NCBI RefSeq assembly: GCF_964204865.1
Contig: NC_135261.1
Location: forward strand, 15,376,001-15,440,000
DNA length: 64,000 nt
Direction: 5' to 3'
DNA from: Styela clava
Taxonomy: Eukaryota; Chordata; Ascidiacea; Stolidobranchia; Styelidae
The notes below the pieces were generated by a model. The model did no database searches and was not told the origin of the DNA. It saw nothing but the letters and a program-made list of their open reading frames with translations. The translations under genes and the position numbers were made by a program. Of this stretch, positions 37,341 to 50,536 are shown in pieces; position 1 is the stretch's first letter; the number at the start of each line of letters is the position of its first letter.

Positions 37341-40300
37341 ATGAACTCGTACTTCAAGCCTCAAAACATTACCGAATTATATTATCAAAATATGAAGCAC
37401 AAAGGGAATACAACTGAAAAACATTTGGGAAATTGGGAAGAATGTACACACGAGACATCAAGAACTTATACATTGCCAACGAAATGCATCAAAAGCAAAT
37501 CAAATTGTAAAAAAATATTTCAAATTTCTTCATCATGCCGCAATATATTTATTTTATTCACAATATCGTTCATAATGTTTGGAAATATAAAAGGTGAGTT
37601 AAATTATAACAGCTGCTTATCAAAATTATTTACTCTTTCTTTCTCTTGTTTTATTAAATTATGAGAGTAGATTCCTCGATATAGAGCTTTAAAACTTATC
37701 GTTTAAAAGAAAACTCTCTCTTTACCTATCATTACCTTATATTTTTTAGAAATTTCAGCAACTTTACAAAATAATTTTGAAAAAGAAATAAGAAACGACA
37801 AATCAGAATATGGTCAAAAAGAATTGTGGATGATCGCAATGAAAAGTTATTTTGACGGTAGGTAAAAGGGAGCATTTGAGATTTCGAATGGCAATCATTA
37901 TCTTTTTTGCTTAACGCGTAATAAAGATGTTGGTTTCCGCATTGACGAAATTGGGTAGTAATATTGTGTAGTTGGCTTCATCATCATTTAATTGAAAACA
38001 ACGAATTACAAATTCTTTTATTCGATGGGGTCACATAAGTTCACGGTAAAACACCCACCCAAAATTTTTTTTATATCAATTTAACAGCGAGTGTAAACTT
38101 TCCCACATAAATGATGACTTTCAATCAATTTAGAACAGAAGTTTCTTTTTATTACTTTAAAATAAAACATAAAATAACGAATTGACTCACAACTTAACTC
38201 AAAATAATTCCTGACAAATGGGATTTGATTTTGTCATGTTCCATGAATAGTGTGTCGATTGTCTTCAACCAATAGACTTTATTTATTCAAATTTTAGGGT
38301 CTCTGCAAGAGTTCGGAATGAAAGATAAAATGTATGATTTTTTATTGGAAATGAAGAAATCAATAGATAAAAAGGAAAAAGGTAACTTAAGCGTATTTGA
38401 TTATACTTCTAATTAATTCATGTAAAATTTACTACATCGTTCAAATAAGGTCTTTAAAATATGGTTTAAAATGAGATACCGCCATGATGTGACAGATTTT
38501 AGAGTTGAGATTTCATACTAAACATTATATTTCAACGGTCGTGTTGATTCTACGATAAATTTGAGGGTTCGAATATTTGGCAAAATTAAAATCATGTCAG
38601 ACTTATATTATATTTACAGTGCTACTATCATATTTTTGCAGTAACAACTGATATTCCATCCGAAGAAACGACAAAATCATGGTTGCAATTTATGGAAGAA
38701 GATGCAATGAATAGCTACGGTATGTATTTGTTTTTGATCATTGATATATTGTAAATTGCATGTTATAGGTTTTGTTTTTGACTGTGTTCGGGTCGATGGT
38801 CAAAAATCTGGAGTTCAAATCATACAAACATGAAACAATCTCTCCTGAGTCTATTTAAAATGGTGACGCTTTAAGTAGATGATCCAGTCTTTTAAAATAT
38901 AATAGGTTTCTGTTAGTCGCTTACTTGGTTGGACGGTTTGAAAAACGCCAAAAATAACATATAGAGGTTTTTGATGAATGAAAATAAGTGATGGAGCACG
39001 CGATTCGATTTGCATTTTGAATTTCTGATGTAGTAGGCCTAGTCGAAATGTATTTTGAGAATGTTCATGAAACAGCAAATGTTGGTTTATAAGATTGTGT
39101 TTTCATCCTTCTTATAAACCTTTTTTTGTAATTGTAGATGAGGATACAAACCAAACTGAGTTGCATAGATTCAGGAGAGAAACTGGGGAAGGTAGTGGCA
39201 GCGGATACGAACCGACTACCACAACGGAAGCAAGCATTGAACAGACCACAGCCCAAGAAGAAGGCAGTGGTATCACTACGGAAGCCCATTCGGAAACAAC
39301 TACCGACTATCAGAATAATGAAACCAACACGACGCCATTTTTGGAGACCTCGAGTGAACAAACGACGTTTGTGCCGAGTACTTCATTTGAGATGACACCA
39401 CAGTCCCAAACCGCGGCATCGACAGAGCAAACCACGTCACAAGAAGTATCGAGTACTACATTTGAGATGACACCACAGTCACAAACCGTGGCATCGACAG
39501 AGCAAACCACGTCACAAAAAGTATCGAGTACTACATTTGAGATAACACCACAGACACAGACCGTGGCATCGACAGATCGGCCCACGTCACAAGAAGTATC
39601 TATTTCCGTTGAAACCACAACTTTCAGCGACTACACAACAGGTGAATTAACAACACAATCAGATCACACCAATCTGGTAACAACAATTTTCAAAACAGAA
39701 ATTACAACAGGAACTGATGCAACCTATTCAGACAACACGACGCTTTTAACAACTCCAATGAACGTCGAGGAAACAACAAACAGAATAACAAGCACCAGTT
39801 CATTCGAAATATCAACTGCATCATTCTTGGGTAAGAAATTAAAATTTACCTTTTAAAATATAAAGAAATTTGGTAACAGAAGTGCTACCTTTGTCCACGA
39901 AACTCCAACGTAATCTATTACAGTATTACCCGTAAGATTTAATTCCAAATCATAAGCCTTGTGACGTTATATTGCTAATAAATCTAAACATCTCATCTTG
40001 TAGTTTTGCATGAAGAGCCCTATGACATGGATCTATCTAAATTTAACACGTTTCATCTCGTTTAAGATCTGTGTACAACCGATCCAGATAGTTGTTCCTC
40101 CGATCAGTTTTGTGTCCAGACGTCAACAATTAAGAAATGCGAATGCAGGCCTGGTTTAACGGCAGACTCGAATGACATATGCGACGAACCAGGTAAAACT
40201 ATTGTCAATGTTCACTACAACATAACCACACAAAACATATGAATGTTAATGACTGTTTGTCTTTTACATTATCCCTGTTGGTCCAAATAATTGAAAGATA

Positions 40301-43300
40301 TTTGTAAAAAGAGAAAGAGTATGCATGATTCGATTTTGATGTAAAATCTGTGTAGATAATCACTTTCGTTGATAGTGTCGTCTACTCCTTACTAAGTTCA
40401 GTATTCTCTATAAGGTGATATATATTACTACTAAGATTACTTCAAACAAAACCCCTTAATAATGCTTTTTCGATATTAGTGAAACAATTTGGTGGGCAAC
40501 TTCATGTAGATGTGGAATATAACGAAGATCTTGACGACCCTTCTTCAGCTTATTATCAGGAACAAGAGAAAATTTACATCAATGTAGTAAGTACTATGAA
40601 TGCTAAAACAAGTTAATGAATGGCGTAATTTGCTACAATTACGAATTACGATAATATATTCAATTAGATACCATTGCTTTATATCGTAACATGAATTTTA
40701 TTTTACAGTAAAGTCGACTAATGGAACCAAATAAAAACAACAATATCAACTTAAATATAATTTGCGTGAATTGAACTTGATATAGCAAATATTTAGGTTA
40801 AAGAGTTTTTTACTTAATCTATTTGAGCAAAAAATCACCTTTAAGGTGTATTGAATTTTGTATCATTGCGTATAAAGCAGTATAAACTATTTGCAAGTAA
40901 CGTTTCTTTGTAGAGTAGATGTACCCCTTATAACGAAGTACGCGAGACAAAATATCAGATAAATGTGTTTTTTTTTATTTTTAGTTGAAATTGGCCTACA
41001 AGGATGAGACGTGGTACATCGACGTCAAAATTATAGGATTCAAACGAGGGAGTACAGTCGCTCAATATGAGCTCACAACAAAAGATGACGAATCCGTTAA
41101 TTCCTCAACAATTGAAGAGTCTTTCGCAGTATTTCTTACCAATGATACATATTTTGTATGTATCCCTGTAATTTCTAAATACTTCCTTACATAGGCGTTA
41201 CTTAATACATTCGATTTATTACCGAAATACGTTTAGTTACATACCACTAAACCATTATGACGTCATTTAAACAAGAAGTATTTGGATGTGGTGGTGGTTA
41301 TATGTTTAATCTTTCCCTTTGTACTGTTGTTAAGTCGGCAATATTTTTGCTATAAAAAAATTATTTCATTTATTTTCATTTATTTTTACAATCCTTCTTT
41401 TATCCTTTTCATGATGCAATAATATCGAAAGTGTTACACCCACTCAGATATTATTAAATAACAATGAAATTTCGAAATTGCCATAATACTGACAAAAGTT
41501 ACACCAATGAAAAGGTCAAAATGTTTAACCTTAAAACAACCCATCGTGTATTACAACACCAAAATTTAAAAAATTTAAATATTATTTTTTTTTCATTATT
41601 TTTTCATCACTGTTTATATGCAGCCTGATAATTGCACGTGCGACTCGGTGAATTGTAGTACACAAGGATTGGATTTAACAGGACCTCTAATATCAGATGA
41701 ATCTTGTAACGACGCAGGAGGTAATTTTCCCCCCTTTTCTCCTCTGTTTCGTATACTACACTTTTACATTGTAGTATGTACATTTATGAGTATTGTCCAT
41801 GGGAATGGGATTCCCATGGGAAACGTCCCATGGGATGGGGTGGGACAGCACACATATGTATTTCCCATGGGACACGTTTTGCATGCCTCTTCTTACATGT
41901 AGTCCTATTTATTAGACGTTATATCTGAATTTAACAGTTTTTATTGATTTTTTTTCCAATGGGAATTCTATGAGCTGGGATTGGACAGGCATAATTGCTA
42001 TGAGATGGGAATGGGACAGAAAAATATGTCCCATGGACAAGCCTGGGGATTGATATATAGTTCCATTCACCATTTGAACGCACCTCTGTAGAAGCATTAG
42101 AGGGCTACCATCTTAAGGAGCGGCTTTGGTGTTGAAGGAAGCTGCACAAAATGTGTAATGCCGATCAAGTACAATACGTACAATGCTTGTTACTTGGCGT
42201 GTTCAAATGCATCTTGTCAAAATAAAAAATGGCGATAATTTTCCCAAGATCTGAGTAAAATTAGTTGCAAAAATACTGAAAACATAGTACTGATTCCTAA
42301 TCGTGGTGGTTTTAAGAGTATGCAAATGTAAATATATGCAAACTATCTTTTACTCAGGTGCCACCACGGTGCTGTGCTCTCAGCCAACGACTTCTCAATT
42401 CTGCGAGAATTCTACAAGTTCCTGCGACGCAACCACAGAAGGAGTTATATACTGCAATTGTAAAGCAGGATTCGTTTCAAATCCAGACACACCAAACTCT
42501 TGCATAAGTAAGTTAAATAATATCATATCTGACCATGCACTGCTGCAATACTCGATAGCTGTTGCGAATTTGTTATCAATATAATAGTTAGGGAAATGAT
42601 CCGACTATTCTTTGAAAGTTTATTATTAGTGATGTGAATTATTTTTGAATTCAAATTCTAAGCAGAATATAACTTTACTTTTCACACTTTTATATAATAA
42701 AATATATTTTCGACCTAAAATTAAAGTTTACTATCTCCTATATTACCTTAAAATATTTTATATTTTAATCTCGACGATAAGTTTAAAAAGTATAAATATC
42801 TAATATTCGTTTTGCTAAATTTCTTTATAAATTTTGCTAAGCTTTTGAAATAAATATTTGTTACATTATACCAGAACAAATTTGCCAATTCAACACGAAT
42901 TCTGGCTGCAATGCACCATTTGGACAATGCACAAATACCGCAAATGGAGTAGGACAATGTAAATGCATGTGGGGATTTTACGGAACCAATTGTTATGAGC
43001 GTAAGTCTTTATCCTATACGTTGGATATTATTTCTAGATTTCAACCTATTTTCTAAAATTCTTGATATTCGAGGCGATAAAAATTAACTTCAACTAAAAC
43101 GAAAAAAGTAGTCATTAAGTCATCCTTACTCTACGAAACTTTATATCGCTGGGTGGATACGGTGCAGCACCAACTTGTGGTTAAAAACTACTAAGAATAT
43201 TACTGGAATTAAGGTTAAAAACTACTAAGAATATTACTGGAATTAAGGTTAAAAACTACTAAGAATATTACTGGAATTAAGAAAGATTCTGTCTATATAT

Positions 43301-45486
43301 ATAACTAGATGTCTTTTTTTAGCATGGTTGTTCGTATTTGTTGTTGTGATAAGTGGGCTAGTTTTCATCGCCATAATTGTTGTTGTGGTATGTTGCATAA
43401 AAAAGAGAAGAGCAAAGAAATCGTGGAAAAATTCGATGAATTATTACGATAATGTTATTTATGAAAACGTGAGTCATGCTTACTTGTTAATGCTTATTCA
43501 TTGTGTGAGCAATTTTGTAGTATTCTTATTAGCTGTAGATTTTGCGTAGTTTGAATTTGCTGTCTGTGGCTTGAACTGAATTGCATTCGATTTAAACTTC
43601 ATTTATTTACTCCTTCCGTTCTCTCAGTTTTGACTTATCTTTAAGTCTATCAAGGCAATTCCATGTCCTCGTTAGTTTTCTTCTTTGTCAATTTTCTTTC
43701 TTCGCCTATCTTATCATTTCTACGATAGTGAATGATTGGTTTTCACACAAAATGTAGGATGGAAAGATTTCCAGAGACGGACGATACAAAAACACATACG
43801 AATGGGATCAACAAATGAGTAGCGTCGTTCCCAAATCAGTAAGGAATAATTTTCAATTTTTGCAATATTTTGATTCACCATACAAAGAAAAATATCAATT
43901 CTGCTTATAAAATATCGATTTTCATGATTGTAAGCAATTGAATTTTTAATGAGATTTGCATGTGCTGCATGTTAGTTCTCTTTTCTTTCTATCGATTTCA
44001 GTACAAAGGCACGAATCAAGATTTTCAGGTATGCTTCACTGTAATTATTTTGCAACTATTGCTTGTTTTTTTCGTTTTGAAATTTGTTAATTGTGAACGA
44101 ACAAGTAGTTTAGGAATATATTGCTTTCTATGATTAATCGAGAATTTGATTTATTTACGATTTATATTTAAACACGACGGCGCCAAATAATAGTAGGCCC
44201 ACATCATTTTCTGGATGCATTGTATTTGTTTTAGTTGGTCATGCATAAAGACAGTGGATAATCATGAAACAGGTCCAGAAATACTTTTCAGAAAATTCAA
44301 GTAAAAATATGTGGTTGCAAAAATCGAATATATTTCTCAAAATTAGCATATTTCAGCTTTATTGAAGGATAGTAGATAATCTTGACTTTGAAGCATATTG
44401 TGACTATACCTACATATGCGTGAAGTAATACTTTGTTCATTACAGCCATATGACAACACCTTGAGAGCCACAGAGGTGCACGAAATCAGCGATAGCAATG
44501 GACATGATACCCCGGTAAGAAACAGCTTTCAGTGTTTTATCATTGACTTTTCATTAGTGTGGTATTCTACAAAAATACTATATTTTTTGACATTTGGAAT
44601 ACAGGTATCGCGAAATGTTCATGCTGAAACACATAAATTAGATGACTGGATAACAACAGATGAAAATTCAGAACAAAATCCAAGACAATATGAATACGCA
44701 CAGGTCAGATTGAACTACAAAATATGTCATAAAATTGATTTTATCTGGCTTGTTGTAATTAAAATGTAATCTATATCTTTGTGAATTTACTCTGAATAAC
44801 GTTTCTATGTCATATTCAGTAGGAAAATGTATTTGTTGGTTTACGGATGAGCAGTTTGCAGCTATATGCAACCAAAAGCCTGTCCCAATCTATTGAGTGA
44901 ATTTGGACGCGTCCGATAATACAACTAACAGTTTTTTACTCCGGTCTTGTTAATAATTTACAAAATGATTCATGAAATCAGATATAATCGACTGAAGGAA
45001 CCTGTAAATGAAATTTCCTTTGGTTATGGTTTTACAATAATATATCATTGGCTAGTGCTGGCAAAATTTTTCAACCCTTTGACCAATCAGACCACCATTG
45101 TCAGCAAAATGTTAGGCAACTCTTGAAATAATTGTATGGAATGTCACATTAAGATGTGTCTCTGAATTATAAAAATAACAAAATAGGATGCAAGGACTCG
45201 GAGAAAATATGATGAAAATTGATAATAATAACTTTTTAGCAAATTCTTTCTTTTTTAAGTACAAATAATGTGAAAACGATTTGTCCGTTAGTTGGTTGGT
45301 TGGATAAAGGCATTTATTTCCACAACAGCCATAACGAGTTTGAAAAACGATCTAACTCGTGTCCAAAAACTTTTGTATAACCAGTATCATTCTATACAGG
45401 TGAATCGATCATACCAAACAACGGAGGACAACGAGATAGACCAGTCACCAAGAGAGATGTCAACATTCAGCCAAACCAAATTTTGA
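37341..45486 (+). CDS. MUC13-like transmembrane mucin with EGF, SEA, EGF, EGF
   Basis: Seventeen exons: 37341-37593, 37750-37857, 38298-38381, 38642-38719, 39138-39830, 40067-40192, 40480-40586, 40985-41155, 41624-41720, 42358-42507, 42875-43000, 43323-43468, 43758-43838, 44002-44028, 44446-44514, 44605-44703 and 45400-45486. All phases agree; about 833 residues. Order: long N-region, then a hydrophobic segment at ~70-80 (signal or anchor); RFRR furin-like site and Ser-Gly sites (~186-195); Thr/Ser-rich mucin to ~405; six-Cys EGF-like (406-447); SEA (448-540) with cleavage motif GSTVA at ~505; Cys linker (541-572); two more EGF-like modules (573-664); membrane segment ~668-690 then KKRRAKK; cytoplasmic tail with many Tyr. 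The extracellular order matches MUC13/MUC17-type surface mucins. The start Met is uncertain. Confidence 0.8.
39377..39601 (+). repeat. 75-bp coding repeat of the mucin domain, three units
   Basis: Three in-frame units of 25 codons (STSFEMTPQSQTAASTEQTT..; STTFEMTPQSQTV..; STTFEITPQTQTV..). Units 1 and 2 are nearly identical and unit 3 is more divergent. Thr/Ser/Pro content marks an O-glycosylated mucin repeat. Tracts like this usually vary in copy number between individuals. Confidence 0.85.
41796..42050. repeat. CCCATGGGA-rich palindromic block in mucin intron 9
   Basis: TCCCATGGGA-type self-complementary motifs recur at about 41800, 41817, 41828 and 41868, with a partial copy (TCCCATGGAC) near 42030 and GATGGGAATGGGACA variants between. 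It is probably one degraded DNA element or a decayed tandem repeat. Element boundaries were not determinable. Confidence 0.5.
43180..43281. repeat. 34-bp tandem repeat, three copies
   Basis: GTTAAAAACTACTAAGAATA plus a further 14 bases repeats three times without a mismatch in mucin intron 11, ~40 bp before the transmembrane exon. Perfect identity suggests a recent expansion. Confidence 0.95.
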
Positions 45487-46026
45487 TGAAGTCGAAGAGT
45501 TATTTTATCGAGTTTATACTTGCTCTATACTTGCCTGTTACACACAATGCAAGATTCATGAACTATGAATGTGTTATTGTAATCCAAAACCTTTGTCATA
45601 AAAGAAAGCATATGAAACGAACGACCAGTACGAAGCAAACGTTTTGATAAAACAATTTTTATATTTTCTACATATTCAGGCGAATGAAGCTAGTTGTTTT
45701 TAAAGTCGACGCTGATATTTGCAGTATATTATCCTATTTAACACTATTTTGTATTGATACTTATAATCTTTCATTTCAACTAACACAAGCCTTATCAATT
45801 TTTCACTTTTGACTATTTATTTGTATGATCATAAAACTCATATTGTATAATGTATATATTCTAATGCGATTAACTGTCATCAGATTCAAAAAGAAATTCA
45901 TGAGTTACACAGACAGCACTAAAAAACTCATCTTTATATATTCAAACATATGTAACTAAAACAGTACATTACTGCATTTTTAAAATTGAACCTTTTTTTT
46001 TAATTTTCGTTGCTATTTGGTGAAAA

Positions 46027-46032
46027 AATAAA
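46027..46032 (+). terminator. Possible mucin-gene polyadenylation signal
   Basis: AATAAA about 540 bp after the stop codon of the mucin-like gene. The AT-rich context makes chance occurrence likely. Confidence 0.25.
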
Positions 46033-46204
46033 AATTAATTTACACGCTTGTTTTAATTTTCAAGTAAAAAATTTCGGATGAGGAAAATATTGCGTAAAGC
46101 AGTACCAAATTGAGATATAATTTTGTTCTATTATAGTGTTTTTGTAGTTGAAACAAAAACTGTCCATGCTTCTTCGAGGAAAGCTATTCGAGGTAAACTT
46201 CTGC

Positions 46205-46400
46205 ATATTGTACTTTATTCGGTGTTCCCGTCGTATTTGTACCAGATTAAGTTCGTTTTCTGATTTTCCTTATTTTGGTTCCATTACGAGTTACAGGACT
46301 GTCTGTGTTTGTCAAGCGAGTATACCAGGGGGCCGATAGGCTTCCGTCACTTTACACAACTCGGTGCAAAGTAGGCAAACAAAATTAGTTACTTCTATAT
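46205..46400 (+). repeat. Dispersed repeat family 'R', copy E
   Basis: Matches copies C and D: TGTTCCCGTCGTATTTGTACCA, GATTTTCCTTATTTTGGTTCC, AGGCTTCCGTCACTTTACAC and AAGTAGGCAAACAAAATTAG. Unlike copy C, the tail is contiguous with the body here. Confidence 0.75.
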
Positions 46401-46760
46401 TGGTAAACATACTTCTGGAGCGCCATTTATTTAATTATTCATAATTGACCCTGACGAATGTTTAGTATACGCAAAGCAATACGAACATTCAAATATCCTT
46501 TGCGCATCGGTGGACATTATTAGCGATTACTCGAATGGTTAGCAATACAAAAGCAAACTCTTTTACCATCATCGAATCATGACATTCAAGGCGAGCACCT
46601 GCTAAATCATGCAATAAATTACCTGACTTATATATATAAAAGAAACTCAAAACAATCGATAATTAGGCAGCATGTGTTTATTTTTATCTTTGTCAGACAT
46701 GGGCTATAGTTCGGACATAACAAGCAAATTACAAATAAAGAAAGAGTTTCTCTGTAGTAT

Positions 46761-47040
46761 TCACTATCGGATATTTCTCCTCAACATCGACTCATCGTCC
46801 CCCCATTTCCAGTGGTTCACGCGTTCTGTCACAATAAATGAATTGAAATACGTTTCATCCAATATCCAATTTTATTATCTTATACTCTGAATCTTCACTA
46901 TTCACTATCGGATATTTCTCCTCAAAATTGACTCATTGTCCCCCCATTTCCAGTGGTTCACGCGTTCTGTCACAATAAATGAATTCAAATACGTTTCATC
47001 CAATATCCAATTTTATTATCTTATACTCTGAATCTTTCAA
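46761..47040. repeat. 141-bp tandem duplication
   Basis: Two adjacent copies, starting TCACTATCGGATATTTCTCC at 46761 and 46902, differ at only a handful of sites. There is no coding content. It lies between the convergent mucin and TMED genes. Confidence 0.9.
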
Positions 47041-47503
47041 ACATTATCGCATACCAATTGCAATGCTTCCACAGGTAATCCCTGTAACATGAGTTAGTAT
47101 GTTTACACTATGATATGGGATAAACAACAACCTAAGAATTGTCGTTCCAACAAAGATGTACTCAATTTCTACGATTGGAAATATAATTTGCAACTGCTTC
47201 CTAATACATGACGAGCTAAAATAACTAAGGCGATATACTTGTGGTTGGTATTAACGGATTGCGTAGGGCGAAGCTTCCACTGCTTCTTAAAAAATGTTGT
47301 GACGACAAATACAGATTTCGAACGATCAAAATTCAAAACAGTGTCTGTATTCTTTTAAATCGGACAACATTATTCTAAGCAAACATTTATAACTAAACCG
47401 TGAGCGGATAAAAGTTGCAAACGTCCAAAACAACATAATATACTCCATTGCTAATAGGTTATTCGAATTTCTACTTTTGTTATTTCAGTTTTGATGTTAC
47501 TGA

Positions 47504-48736
47504 TTATACCAGCTTTTTAGCTATGAAAAAAGCTTTTAAAGAACGCATCTGATACCATCCAGTTGATAGTAATACTGCTAGTTGGACGCACGCCCAAATT
47601 AATACTCTACTATTTATAGTTTCCGCTCTATCTCGAAATTTCATTTCCGCTCTCCTGTATAAATTTTGAGTTTGGGTGATAAATTCAACTGACTCCATAA
47701 CAGCCCGTATTCTCTTTTGCAAAGAAATCAGCTTGTTACCACCGTTCGTAATTTCATCATCGTCTTCGTCATTCTCATCATCATCATCACCATCGTCGTC
47801 GTCATCATCTTTGCGGATTTTCCTCTCTTGTGAACTTTTTGGCTGATCAGTGTCAACCGTAAATGATACTTTTATTTGGCCTGAATCAAAGTATAAAATT
47901 TGATAAAAAACAGGCTCTATCCTTGACAAAGCTCATTGCCAAATAATGAAATACCTTTGATGGTAAAAAACACACCTGATTGACTTCTAACACTTACGAT
48001 AACCTTACAAATAATTTGTTACCAGTGAAACAAATTCCTTCCCCGAGAATTATATGCATACTATCACACATACGTTTTGAAATATAGTTAGAGGAAAAAA
48101 TGTTATCCATCGCTGCACCCAATATGTTTCAACAGGCAACAGCACCTTCAGGTTTACTATTTATTTTATCTGAGTATATAGAAGAGAACGGTTTCAAATT
48201 CGACTTCTACTGAGCAAAAAAACACAATACAACAATACGCAGGATATATATATCCTCTAAAAAGTCCCGACTGAATAAGTCGTAGACGATTCAATTAATT
48301 TGTTTCTATGATTATAAATTCTATTATAACTTATAATTCTATGAAAATAAAAATGGTACCGAAATATCTAGGCTTTATTTCTCACACCAAACAAAAATAA
48401 TTTAGTGTATGCTTGTCTCTCACCTGTAGCATACATCGCCCACTTCGTTGAATTTGTGCTCGTGCATATTGCGTGCTCACCACTTTTATGAGCTGTGAAA
48501 GTAACAGTTGATCCGCTGCCATATTCTCTTTTTAGCATTAGTTTTCCGTCTGGATCGTGTACTCGCACAATTAGACCAATTGGATCACCAGATGATATCG
48601 AAGAGTTGTAACGGAATGTTGTCGTAGCTCCTTCGGACAACTCATCAAAAATGCATCTCGTTTCTTTTTCGCCAAGTAGGTAAAACATACAATTAACGTG
48701 ACAGACGCACAGTAAACTTATTAACAAAAGTTTCAT
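47504..48736 (-). CDS. p24 family cargo receptor (TMED4/TMED9-like)
   Basis: Two exons, 48424-48736 and 47504-47880, give 229 residues. p24 proteins cycle between ER and Golgi and help load COPII and COPI vesicles. Features: signal peptide (MKLLLISLLCVCHVNC); GOLD domain at ~17-115 with paired Cys28 and Cys91; coiled-coil/neck ~150-190; membrane segment ~195-215; cytosolic end QMRSLKAFFIAKKLV, with the aromatic pair and KKxx retrieval signal typical of the alpha subfamily. Odd feature: residues ~129-147 are almost all Asp/Glu, in the linker where relatives have a short ordinary loop. The mature start is set by the signal peptide. Splice phase is 1 at the single intron. Confidence 0.9.
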
Positions 48737-50536
48737 ACTTCTTTTTTCAGTTATTCAACCCTGTAAAAATAGGCATGAAAAAGTTTGTAAGACAAATAAT
48801 TCAAATAATTGTCGAACTATGGTACTGATTTAAATGTCTATCAAGTGATAACTTAATTCGACTAGGTTCGTAACCTTCCATTTACAAACTGTGTACTGTA
48901 ACTAAAATATAAACAGTTCTAAACTACAAATTCAAAGAGAGGGTTTGCACTTGCAGTACTACACTCCGATGGACGCTCCTATATAATTTGAAATATTTTT
49001 TTTTGATTCGCACAAGAGTTATTATTCATAAATATATACCATATTCAGTACAACGCGATATATGCACACATTAGGCAAAACTTCTCAAAGTTTGAATTAT
49101 CTACACTCAAAAGAATAAAGCCTAAAGACATAAACGCCAAAAAAATCAGAAGAGTTCTGTATATAATAATAAATTGGGAAAAACATCAAAGATAAATATA
49201 TATATATATATATATTATATATAGCCTATATACGGTAATAATATTTGTCATGTGAATCCATTCATTAACAAAAATTTAAATTTTCAGATACAGAGTAAAT
49301 GTGAAACTAGCTTTATTAAACTAATATTTAGGTTTATTAATATTATTGCACTATAATAGACCTATTGCATATTCAAACTATTTTTCCTTGAGCAAGACAA
49401 GAATTTCATGAACCTGAAGAGTACGGCCATAAATAACGATGGGCACAATTTCAAGTTGTTAAAATACACGTACGGAAATCTACTATGAAATAAGTGAAAT
49501 GTAATTTTGATGAAAGCTGGTATATATATGTATCATGAAAGCTGCTATAAATATATCAAGAAAAAGACCTTTCATCCCAAGTGCCCACAGAAAGTAGGAT
49601 CATAAAACTTGGGTCGCCAATAATGAATGATATATACAGTAGATTGTTAGCCGTGTGATAAATATTATTTTATCAAATCTAAGAGTTTTATACATAAAAT
49701 AACACTGTATGTTAAAAATTCCACCAAGTTCATATATATTTTTATCCGAAACTTACCTTGTAGTTGTAAAATTGAACAAAAAAAACAAGACTTCTATAAT
49801 TGCTGTGCATACCGAAAAGTCCATTTACATGATGTACTCGCTATCATAGTTGCCATGAATTTATTATGAATAATATGCGGATGAAAACTCTGAACTACAA
49901 TTCTTGCAATATACCTATAAATCTAAACTATTACTAGCTGAACATAATTCTTTCTACATTTTCCCTAATCTACTGCAGCTAATCCAGCTGTTCCACGTGT
50001 AATTGTCAGTACGCAGTGGCTGGAATTCTTTGTAAAGCAACCGCATGCGCTATATATTGACAGTCTCATGTCCTTATTATAACATCCGAGCCGGAAATGA
50101 TGGTTCGGGTTACAATGTACTCATTACCATATGTTGCAGAATGCTCATGCTTTGGTATTGGAATAATACACAGTATGATATATCGTGACGGCTATGTGTA
50201 AAATAAATGTTTCATATACCATGTAATAGCCCACTATACCCTAACAATGCAATTGAAAAGTTGAATAAACCCGCCAAATATTTTAACACAAAAGTATGAC
50301 CGATGAAAAGGCTACCTTTTATGTAGACAGCGAAGTCGTCCAATCCCGACATACAAATAACAAACAACAATTCACTGAAATACGATTGAAGGAATATCGG
50401 GAACGAATTTGATTGACCGAACGCCGACAAAACCTTTAAAGAACTATCTTAGCAAATTGAAATTTTTGAAAAGTTCGAAAATGAAGGATGAAAGGTAAAA
50501 ATAGCATTCGATACAAAAGAACTCGTATTCTAATAC
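48737..50536. other. Intergenic, no gene seen
   Basis: AT-rich with an AT microsatellite near 49198. It contains the presumed TMED promoter side and nothing else that I can support. Confidence 0.4.
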
